NCBI GenBank assembly: GCA_025529335.1
Contig: JAMYHX010000084.1
Location: 1 to 64,000, forward strand
Source of the DNA: Rhizopus sp. PT2906
Taxonomy: Eukaryota > Mucoromycota > Mucoromycetes > Mucorales > Rhizopodaceae
DNA length: 64,000 nt
Reading direction: 5' to 3'
Positions 55,901 through 64,000 of the stretch are shown piece by piece. The notes under the pieces are model-generated. The model was not told the DNA's origin, ran no database searches, and saw only the letters and a list, made by a program, of their open reading frames with translations. The position numbers were made by a program, and so were the translations under genes. Numbering within the stretch: position 1 is the stretch's first letter; every line of letters begins with the position of its first letter.

Positions 55901-57306
55901 ATGATCTACTATTAAAAGAACAAAAAATAGGACTTACACCACTTTCTTATGTAGACAAATCAAAACTTACATGTCATCATCGCGACAAAGAACGGAAAGG
56001 TGCTGTCTATGGTTGATGAAAAGGTTGTGTCCTTAAACGTGATCAACAGCATCAGCGTGTCTACCCTTCAGGACGACTGGGTGATTCTACATATTGATTC
56101 CTCTCCTGACGGAGATCTTATTCTTCAATGTGCCTTCAAGACAGAATTGTTGGCTCATATCTGTCAACAGACAGGAGGACGTGTAAAGGTATCTGTACTT
56201 GCTCAAATTCCATACAAGAAAAAGGGTGGAAAGTCTGTCACAATGAAATTTGTCAAGGACGAGTCTGCTAAAGGAGATGGTGTTTACAAGAGTCATGTTG
56301 TTAAGATATGCTCTGGTGAACCGCCCTCGAGCCGTAAGTGTATAAAGGAATATCAATATGTCTTATTGATCCCCAATCAATAGAATCTGCTCCTCCTTGT
56401 GCTGTTAAACAAACAACCACAAAGAAAGCAGTCGCTGCACCCAAGAAGATAAACAACACGCCTAGACCAGCTGCGCATCATCCTATTGCAGCAAATACGA
56501 GCAGTATTCGCTCTGCACCTCCACCACCACCTCCTCCTACTGCTTCAGTTGCAACCCCTACTCCTCCCGCACCTCCAGCGCCCCCTGCTACACCCAGTTT
56601 ACCTCAATACAAAGCTATATATCCCTTCAAGTCAGAAGAACAAGGAGAGATTGCTTTTGAAAAGGGCGATCTATTAGAAATAGTAGAAAAAGATGAAAAT
56701 GGTAAGCGCTTAAAAAATTACTGACTATAGTAGCTTATCAATTTTGTTCTTAGGTTGGTGGTTGGCTAAAAAAGATGGTATCGAAGGTTGGGTTCCAAGC
56801 AATTATCTCGAAGAATACGTTGCACCTAAAGCCGCCTCTCCTCCCCCACCACCACCAGCAAGACGAGCAGCGCCTCTTCCTCCCAAGACAATTAATAACA
56901 ACAACCATACAGTATCTACGCCTGCGCCCATACCAAGCACAAATGGTGTTCCTGCTTGGAAAGCAGAGTTGGAAGCGCGTAAAGCAAACGCGCCTGTGCC
57001 CGCGACTAGACGTGCACCTCCTGCACCTGGACCAAAACCCGTTGTTCCTGTTAAGCCTAGTACTATGAATAAGCCTGTTGTCCCAGCACGTCCAGGCGGC
57101 GTGCCCACTCCCGCACCACGCGCTCCTCCTCGTCCTGGAGCTGCAGGAGCCGCGCCTTCTAGTGCCGCTGCTTCTTTAGCTGATGCTGTAAGTTGATTCA
57201 TTTACATTAATATACATCTTACTAATTCTACATTCAATAGCTTCGTGCACGTAGAAATCAAACAACAGCAACCCATCATGATGAAGACGATGATGATGAT
57301 TGGTAG
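52908..57306 (+). CDS. Class I myosin, fungal type (Myo3/Myo5-like)
   Basis: Fourteen exons (first 52908-52916, last 57241-57306) encode 1239 aa. The motor (about 1-690) has GESGAGKTEAAKRIMQYI P-loop, switch I NNSSRHGK-like DNSSRHGKYL, switch II DIYGFEIFEENSFEQ and TIKPND. TEDS-rule serine lies in RRGSVYEVP, a PAK-type site. One or two IQ motifs (RIQRAWRAYIRYK, KKIQRFWRQ, about 722-755), a basic TH1 membrane domain, an SH3 domain (AIYPFKSEEQGEIAFEKGD to GWVPSNYLEEY, about 1040-1097), proline-rich TH2-like segments, and an acidic DEDDDDDW end that binds Arp2/3. It drives endocytic actin patches and hyphal growth. Tandem poly-P runs flank the SH3. Confidence 0.96.
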
Positions 57307-57376
57307 ATACAAAACAATAAAATGACTATTTAATTTATTTATGCGTAAAAATTTACTCTATATATTCTCTTTGCTG

Positions 57377-57499
57377 TTATCGCGCCTGTCGCTTTAACTC
57401 TTCTATCTCCTTTTTTAGTTCTTGAAGCTCTTTTTCTTTTTGAATAACTTTGTTTGTAGATGTCTTTTATACACAAAATATGAGAAAAGAAGCTATTTT

Positions 57500-57547
<48 letters not shown>

Positions 57548-58171
57548 TACCTTTAAGGCTCTCATGGATTCGCTGTAAATAGTGTTGTAATGATTGAGAA
57601 CAAGTTCAGGGGACAAAACTGGTGTCAATAGATCGCTGCTTTTTAATAATGTTAAATGTTTATGCTCACATCGTGTATGATTCTCTTTATTACCTTGCTG
57701 AATAGACAAAGGGAGCATTGGACATGAAGCGTCCAAATTCCAAAGTGCTTCCACACATGTTTGCAATTTCCAGTGGTAGTTTAGCAGCATGGTTTCTTAT
57801 ATCCCAGAATGCAAACTCATAGGTGTGTGTTGCTTTATCGAGTAATGATGAGGAAATGATAGCCATACATCCATGTTTGATATGTTCAGAAAATGACTTC
57901 ATCCACAGCTGATCTCTTACAGAAAGTTCTACATCAGTCTGTCTCCTAAACTTGAAATAACCCACACATGTTGAAAGATCGATCTGTTTGATGCAGCTAC
58001 CATACATATCGTATGGAATATCCTTTGCAACTTCATATCCATGAATGACTAGATCATATAGTTTGATTAATATGAGCCCTATACTAGATATAAAAGCATA
58101 TTATTGAAAACATTACTTATAAAGTCTTCTCTATGCTCATAAGCCTGATCTGTATTGTCATCATTAGCCAT
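57377..58171 (-). CDS. Hypothetical protein with C-terminal coiled coil
   Basis: Four exons (58171-58117, 58078-57694, 57638-57551, 57463-57377) encode 204 aa and the frame closes exactly. The first 155 residues form a mixed globular region (RQTDVELSVRDQLWMKSF, KATHTYEFAFWDIRNHAAK). The last 30 are a heptad-like helix, QKEKELQELKKEIEELKRQ. No membrane segment or signal. I do not recognise a family. A small head plus coiled coil is reminiscent of XRCC4/XLF/PAXX-type proteins, but this is speculation. Intron 3 contains a 47-nt poly-T (poly-A in the sense strand), listed separately. It converges with myosin I, 70 bp apart. Confidence 0.65.
57499..57545. repeat. 47-nt poly-T tract within an intron
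   Basis: An almost pure T run on the plus strand lies in intron 3 of the hypothetical coiled-coil gene, where it is a poly-A run of the pre-mRNA next to the donor site. Length in the assembly may be inexact because of slippage. Confidence 0.85.
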
Positions 58172-59057
58172 GGTTACTCTTGAAGACAATGTTCCTGAAA
58201 GGTACCCTTCCTATATTTATACATATATATATATGTGTGTATGTATGTATATGTGTCAAATAGTCTGTTGGTTGATTAAACAGAGATAATTACAATGTCA
58301 TTTTGTGAATTTGCACATTCGTACAGTAATGAGGATAAAAGTGTTCCATTTATGCGAACTGTGTAAGCCATACAAAAGAAGTCTAATTAAACAAAAATAA
58401 ATTTAAAAGGCCTATAGGTGCGGAGTCCATAGACCAAAATCGCCTCCAACCTGTTTAAACAGCCCAGGAGAAACTGAAAAACCTCCTTAGGCAAACAAAA
58501 AAGAGCATGAGCATTGACACAGTGAACATTTGATTTATATGAACTTTTGTCAAGACGAAAGAGTCAGAGGATGAAAGGAATTATATCACTGTATCTTGGA
58601 TTCTTGTGAGCTTCTCAATGTGAAGTTGATCAACAATGTGTAATAAGGGTGTGACTGTATCCATTGGGTATTGGTACTGTTCTGATACCGTGCATATCTT
58701 CAATAGAGTAACTTAAGTGACTTAGAGAATTCTTTATTTATTAATAAGTACAGATTTGGCAATCGGCCCATTTGGACCAACTATAAAATAATATTTTGAT
58801 CAGATAAAAAATCATTTACTGCTGCTATCCATTTCACCACGTATTATTAGACATATATTCTGCCTATAGATGAGTTTTTATAAAGAAGTGAGCGCTTTTG
58901 CCTCATAACCATATCGTTTTGAAGTTGATCGGTTTTTCAAAAATATCAATCGGCCCATTTGGGCTGACCCTTTGTTCAATAAAGCGATATAGTAACTTGA
59001 GGCTTTGTTATTGAAAAGAAATAAAAATATTGTAGACATATTTATGAAGAATTATTT

Positions 59058-59372
59058 TTAGTAAAGCTGACGAAGCCAGCCAGCCATCAAGTGCTGATTA
59101 TGACACTCGAAGCACAAGGGGGTTGTGGGATCACAACTACAAAATTTTTCAATCCGCTTGCCATTAGTACCGCTTTCTTTGCATTTACGACATACCAATC
59201 TCTTTCTTTTGTTGTTTGCATTGCTCATTGAGACATAGGATTGATTAGAATTACTTCTAAGCATTCGGTTGCTACCTTGGACCATTTCATTGTACCCGTT
59301 AATGATTATTCCCAAAAGTAACGTTTTGCAAAGAAAACCTAAGAGAAAAAAAAAAGCCAACAGCGACGTCAA
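59058..59372 (-). pseudogene. Cysteine-rich fragment, possibly a piggyBac-type transposase end
   Basis: The end of this frame (about 59192-59080) reads RLVCRKCKESGTNGKR then FCSCDPTTPLCFECHNQH. Spacing C-x2-C...C-x-C-x6-C-x2-CH resembles the C-terminal cysteine-rich domain of piggyBac transposases. No ATG start, no catalytic aspartates nearby and no terminal repeats were seen, so it would be a relic. Another zinc-binding protein fragment is equally possible. Confidence 0.3.
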
Positions 59373-60521
59373 AGACTCCTAAAGGCTCTGATTGCTGCTG
59401 TGACGACATTCTTCAGGTCAGTTCTTGACGATCAGAACAAGGGACCAGACGCCCATAAAAACCATCAGACCATCAAATACCAAACAGCCTGCAAAAACCC
59501 GCAGTAGCAGGCGTACCGTTGGGGTACGCATTAGCTGAGTCTTGTCAATTGTTAATTAGCTTATGTGCTCCACTGCGCTAGCCAGACAGCAGGAAGCATC
59601 ATCAACAATCTGCCACAGCTGTAATCTCAGATAACTAGTTCCCTGTAAAGATTCCAATCGAATGTCCATTACTCTCCTTTTGGCTGCCTGAAAGCCTCCA
59701 GTTGAGTGATGTAACGAGCGATCGTTGTCAGTCCAGAACACGTATTGAGCATCATAAAAAGAGATTGCATAGAAATCCTTGAACACACAGTCATCACCTT
59801 GCTAATAGGTTTATAAAAAAAGAAACTTACCTAGACCAAAGAGAGCCATCAAAAGAGCCACCAAAAAAAAAAAAGTGTAAAGAGAAAAGGAAGAGAAAGA
59901 AAAAGGAATAGAAGCAAATTTCTCTCTTTTTATACCTTTTTCTTAGCTATGTGAAGTTATTGTTTTCAATAAATAAGGTTTTACTTCTTTCAAGAAAATA
60001 AGGTTTACACTCTTTTGTTTATTTCTAAAGTGTTTCATGACTTTTAAAAGTTTGGCCCATCTTTTTTATACGTTTCTATTCATTCAAATGTTGCATGTAT
60101 TTATATATTAATGAAGCTATTCGCCTCAATTTTTATATAGTAAAAAGACTAAAGAGTAATAGATTTCATGCATTCTTTGTTTATACCACGCGTCCTTGGG
60201 CTTATTTCCTAGTCTTAGTTACACGCTATGTGTGTTACTCTGCCAAGTCCTTTTTTCTTTTTTGACTTTTTACTAGTAAAGGCTAGATAAACACTATTTG
60301 TAGTAACTGTTATATGAAGTAATAATCTTGCATTAAGAAATGAAGCAAGTTATGCATAAGTCAAAAGAACACCTTTTTCAAAAATGGTAATAGCAAATGA
60401 TAGACGCGTTCCAAAGCTCTGTTCACCCATGAAAAAAATAATAGCTTTATTTGAACAAGTCTAGACGTAGACATCAGGAGAAGATTAAGGCATACTTTGT
60501 TCACCCTCAAATAGGTCATAG

Positions 60522-60583
60522 CAGATGAAGCAATGATTCTAGATACTCTAAACAGATGAAGCAATGATTCTAGATACTCTAAA
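60522..60583. repeat. 31-bp exact tandem duplication
   Basis: CAGATGAAGCAATGATTCTA (first 20 bases of the unit) recurs exactly 31 bp later, and the full unit is identical in both copies. It looks like a recent slippage or repair product; no coding context. Confidence 0.9.
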
Positions 60584-61019
60584 TATCGCAATACATATTG
60601 TTATCTGTGGTTCATCTGTTCTCATGCCTATAATCATGACGCCTCTAGATCTATTAATAAGAATCTTGTCTATATACAGTCCATCGCATGGGCTTCACAA
60701 GAGACATAGCAGTCTTTGGCCTTTCGCAAATTCGCACCACCTAATGAAGTAGATGATCGTAATGGCGGTATCTTGTTCATCCTCCTTTTCCTGATATTCA
60801 CGTTGTGATGTGAATGTGATGTATTACTCTGCAAGCACTAGCAGTGTTTGATTGCTAAAAGAGGTGAAATGATTGATTCTGTTTATTTCCAGGAACCCAT
60901 GCTCACTAAACACAAGCACAGTTGCATATGGCTTCTCTTGCTGAGATTTAACTTTATCTCTTTACGTTTTTCCTTACGACTGAAGATGTAGCAAAGAATT
61001 CTCTATCGAACGCTTCCAG

Positions 61020-61571
61020 CTTCGCCGGAACAATTGGAGAACAAACCAGTTGAAAAAGTTACAAGGTAAGTGGGATTGTATGCTTCGTCAATACAAACAT
61101 CACAACATTTTATCTTCGCTGTTGCCGAGCAATGAAGCACGAATAGGTAATCTCCAAGACTGAATAGCTGAAATTGAGAGCCTCAAAGTAGAACGAATTT
61201 GGTTGGAACAAAACCAGAAATCACCCGGATTTATTAAACGCTTGATCAAAACACAGGAATCTCAACGCTATATTCTAGTCCTGTATCATCTTGAGAGCAG
61301 TGATACATGCCTCGATCAATCAAGCAGACAGACTGGCGCTGAATATATATACTTCCAGCTATACCCATCTGATCCACCTTTTGAACTGTCAATAGATGGC
61401 CCAAACAATACGATCAACGGTAAAACAGTTCTTTTTATTTCCCTTGCCTGTACCTGGAGATCACACTGGGAGTGTGTGTTTCGCGGGATAGAGTTCTCCC
61501 TTATCAAAATGCTACGGCAAATTCGAATAGATGTCTACAAGCACATTTCTATGTTTGATTATATAGACTAG
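61020..61571 (+). pseudogene. Unrecognised open stretch, broken once
   Basis: The frame 61203-61571 (122 codons) continues upstream in frame to about 61040 with protein-like sequence (LPASPEQLENKPVEKV, SSLLPSNEARIGNLQD), interrupted by a TGA at about 61163. I do not recognise a family. It might be a lineage-specific gene with an unseen intron, or a decayed one. The hydrophobic end lacks a clear membrane helix. Confidence 0.3.
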
Positions 61572-61884
61572 TTTTTTCACTCTATATGTTTCATTTTAGG
61601 TATATATTTCATGTAGTTTAATACCGGAGCATACAAATACAGCTATATCAATGTGACATTGGAATTATGAAGTAATCAAAGAAATATAAAGGTCGTGTTC
61701 TTTTTATTGCATTGCATGTTAATTCAAGAAGTTTGTGTATAATTTGTGGAAGAGAAAGCTAAAAGCTGAGGCGAAGAAGATGAAGTTAATGTAACATGCG
61801 TATTACTTTACAAGAATAAATGTTGTCAACAGCTAGTGAGCTGTATTAATATAACGCGTCATCAACTACTACAGATCAGAGATA

Positions 61885-62088
61885 CAGTAGACTCTCGATT
61901 ACGGAATTCAGTAATACAGAATATTCGCGATAATGGAATGCTATTTTCGAAGGACTTCACAGTCACCGCTTTAAATTTCCTGTGATATTCATTTGGATTA
62001 TTGATGTATAAGCTTTATTACGGGATATCCTTGATTATGGAACGTCATTTGTGATCCTAATAGGTATTCTGTCATCGAGAGTCTACTG
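61885..62088. mobile_element. 204-bp pogo/Tigger-type MITE
   Basis: The element begins CAGTAGACTC TCGATTACGG and ends with the inverted form, TCGAGAGTCTACTG. The terminal inverted repeats match at 21 of 23 positions (CAGTAGACTCTCGATtACgGAAT against CAGTAGACTCTCGATgACaGAAT). It is flanked on both sides by TA (61883-61884 and 62089-62090), the target duplication of Tc1/mariner-pogo elements. It has no coding capacity, so it needs a transposase elsewhere. The intact ends suggest recent insertion. Confidence 0.88.
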
Positions 62089-62090
62089 TA

Positions 62091-63160
62091 CCATGAATCA
62101 ATATTGTGGGCTTAATATGAGGTACTATGTTAATATATAGTCTATATTACGTAAAAGGGTGTATTGTCTTCTTTAATATAAACGTAGAAATGCGACAAAA
62201 AGGAGGAATTTCTACAGAAGAACAGCTTCTGATGTTTCAAATAAATATATGTAGGTAACTTGATAGAGATGCAGAATCACTACCTTTTGTTGTAGGTTAA
62301 ATAATCAACAGAAGGAAGTGAGTTTTAATGTTCGATTCTTGCGAATACGGCAAGCCTTAGATATTGCCTTGGTATATCCTATAGATGTCATTAGTCCATA
62401 GAAAGTGGTCCAAGTTTCTCGATGATACTGCTAGATCAGTTGACGTAGTGTAGCTCGAATTTCTTGACACAAGCTGAGTTCATATGTCTTTCTCGACTTT
62501 TTGTAACAAGGCTCTCGATAATCGTAGGATTTTTGCATTTTGTCAGTCCAGTAGCCATACTATGGATCTCCAGAGTGCAAAATTCTGTCGCAACTGCCAT
62601 CCAATGACATATATATTGCCTGGCAAAGGCTAGCATTGGAGATTTTCTATATAATCAACAACGGAAGTTCTGCTATTACTATTGTAAGGATATTCTTCAC
62701 GGTAAAATGGTAAAGGCTGGGATAGTTTCCGAATGCGACGTAGGTATATTTTATGATTGCTGGGAGCTCTTGAGTATCCTTATATTGCAGGTAACCCGAG
62801 AGTGTCTTGAAAGCTGTAAGGTACCAACGTCAATCTGAAAGGAAAGAGGCACTAATTTGCAATTCTAATGATCTCAGTCTAGGTAGTATTCTTCCCAAGG
62901 AGTCCGCTTAAGGTTTAGACTGTTGCTATCGATTTCAATTACTGATGGCTGCTTTACATCCAATAAGTAATTTGGTCGTTACATTGTAAATATTCTCATG
63001 TGTTATTGAATATCTGCTAACTCTAATTTTGCTATGTACATGAGCTCCTTTTTTACACGAGGACTCTTTCTTTCTATTTACATGTGCTCCTATTTTATTA
63101 ATTCAAATTTGCCTATTATGGCCAGCATTTAATATTCTTTCATAACGTCATTATATTTAT
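62091..63160. other. Gene-free stretch
   Basis: No supported gene. A minus-strand open frame at 62436-62636 has no start context or domain. The last 150 bp is the 3' flank of the GT15 gene. Confidence 0.45.
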
Positions 63161-64000
63161 TTATTTCAGGGCATTATCATATACAGGACGACATGATATA
63201 CCATCTGTATAGTCCAGACTCTTTTCAGGGTTACATGAACATTTGGCAGCATATTCAGGCTTTGAAGGACAATGAGTATAAGCCGTGTGTCTATAACCAA
63301 TATCATCAAAGAAGTGAATTTCATCCTTTCGAAGCATTAATGAAGCAGCAATCGAATGAACAGGCGCATCACCCCATCTTTCATAAAAGAAGCCTCCTGC
63401 TCGATCAAGATAACCAAATAATTTTAGATAGTCATTCGATCTCCATAAATCAAGCGACGCAATTTCAAAGTTTGTCCAAAAATGACAGCCGTTATAGGAT
63501 TGTCCATCATCATCTGTAACAAACTTGACGAGTGAGTCTTTCTTTGATGGCCACTGTGATACAACTTCAGGGTATTCTTTTTTAAAATTCATGATTGTTT
63601 GCCATAGCGAAGGCACTGTCTGAATAAACTCTCTAAATGCAATATTAAATCCTAATAAGACATTTTAGCATACACAGACACATATACGCTTTATTATGTT
63701 CTTTCTTTACCATATTTCTTGTTATTGTCTCTCATAAACTTGAAAACGTCATAATCAATATCACAATAATAGTCCACATCAGGTTCAATGCGCCAATAGT
63801 AATCAAATTCGTCTAGTAACGGATGTCTAAAGAAGAAGCCACTTTGAAATCTATAAAATACTAGCTTTAGCATAATCCTCTTCTTAATTGAATCTGATAT
63901 GATATAAAATACCTGCACATGTGTCTATAAGATTCACTACCTGCATAAGGTATACCTTGCTTTGCTAGCTCTTCTCTGCATTCAGCAGCATAAGTAGTGT
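63161..64000 (-). CDS. GT15 alpha-1,2-mannosyltransferase (Kre2/Mnt1 family), partial
   Basis: The gene runs off the right edge, so its 5' part (signal anchor and first third) is missing. Visible exons: 63913 and upward to the window end, 63850-63711, and 63651-63161. They read SYRHMCRFQSGFFFRHP, FDYYWRIEPDVDYYCDIDYD (quoted here in two parts: FDYYWRIEPDV and YCDIDYD, the EPDV metal-binding motif), GFNIAFREFI, TNFEIASLDLWRS and FYERWGDAPVHSIAASL, HFFDDIGYRH. All are hallmarks of GT15. These Golgi enzymes extend O- and N-linked mannan of secreted and wall proteins. Catalytic residues in the visible part are intact. Confidence 0.93.

Larger units (their letters stand above)
58172..61884. other. 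Gene-poor stretch with relics
   Basis: No complete gene. A 16-bp direct repeat CAATCGGCCCATTTGG occurs at 58760-58775 and 58947-58962. A 31-bp exact tandem duplication lies at 60522-60583. Fragments with protein character are listed separately (59058-59372 and 61020-61571). The rest is AT-rich DNA. Confidence 0.45.

Noticed and set aside
56803..57201. 132-codon minus-strand Gly/Ala-rich frame
   Set aside because: Complement of the proline/alanine-rich tail of myosin I; the real frame is on the plus strand.
63193..63519. 108-codon plus-strand open frame
   Set aside because: Antisense to a well-conserved GT15 exon.

Overview
This window is nuclear DNA from a fungus, most likely an early-diverging one of the Mucorales / Mucoromycota type. 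It is AT-rich. The protein genes are broken by many short introns (mostly 45-60 nt, GT...AG), which were placed by restoring reading frame and family similarity; in every multi-exon model except the degenerate and uncertain ones listed below, the exon lengths sum to a multiple of three. The gene set is typically fungal (YAT amino-acid permease, polo kinase, Cdc42, fungal class I myosin with C-terminal acidic tail, GT15 mannosyltransferase). It also includes genes that yeasts lack but basal fungi keep (complex I NDUFB2/AGGG subunit, a SETD9-like SET protein, MEF2-type MADS factor). No species can be named from the sequence alone.

Layout. 1-6.7 kb is gene-poor: one tRNA-Phe (533-605), then an AT-rich stretch with several decayed copies of one LTR-like repeat. 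6.7-13.8 kb: TFIIIC tau95 subunit (-), divergent TMEM41/VTT membrane protein (+), CCDC12/Cwf18 splicing factor (+), a ubiquitin-UBL-AN1 fusion (-) and ribosomal protein uL15 (-). 14.4-16.4 kb: a broken TnpB/Fanzor-like nuclease gene. 16.6-26.7 kb: an unrecognised conserved-looking protein, a RhoGAP, ribosomal protein eS6 and a polo-like kinase, with a repeat-bearing gap at 21.1-23.8 kb. 28.9-57.3 kb is dense: amino-acid permease, AATase-like acyltransferase, Cdc42, SR splicing factor, SETD9-like protein, mitoferrin, DEAH helicase, SNF5, complex I AGGG subunit, eL32, cyclophilin, SWIM-RING protein, RING protein, P450, SpoU rRNA methylase, MADS factor, H2A.Z and myosin I. 57.4-58.2 kb holds a small coiled-coil protein. 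58.2-63.1 kb is again gene-poor, with a clean 204-bp pogo-type MITE and other relics. The window ends inside a GT15 mannosyltransferase (-).

The genes are mainly housekeeping (translation, transcription, splicing, chromatin, mitochondria, polarity/actin) and do not form one pathway. Cdc42, RhoGAP and myosin I all belong to the polarity/actin module, but they are scattered.

Most notable observations: a cluster of five ATCTGATWA motifs, one overlapping CCAAT-N12-GAT, in the promoter of the mitochondrial iron carrier, which suggests GATA/HapX-type iron control; the degenerate Fanzor-like gene; the ubiquitin-UBL-AN1 fusion; the pogo-type MITE with exact TA duplication; and coding first exons of only 3-9 nt in four genes.
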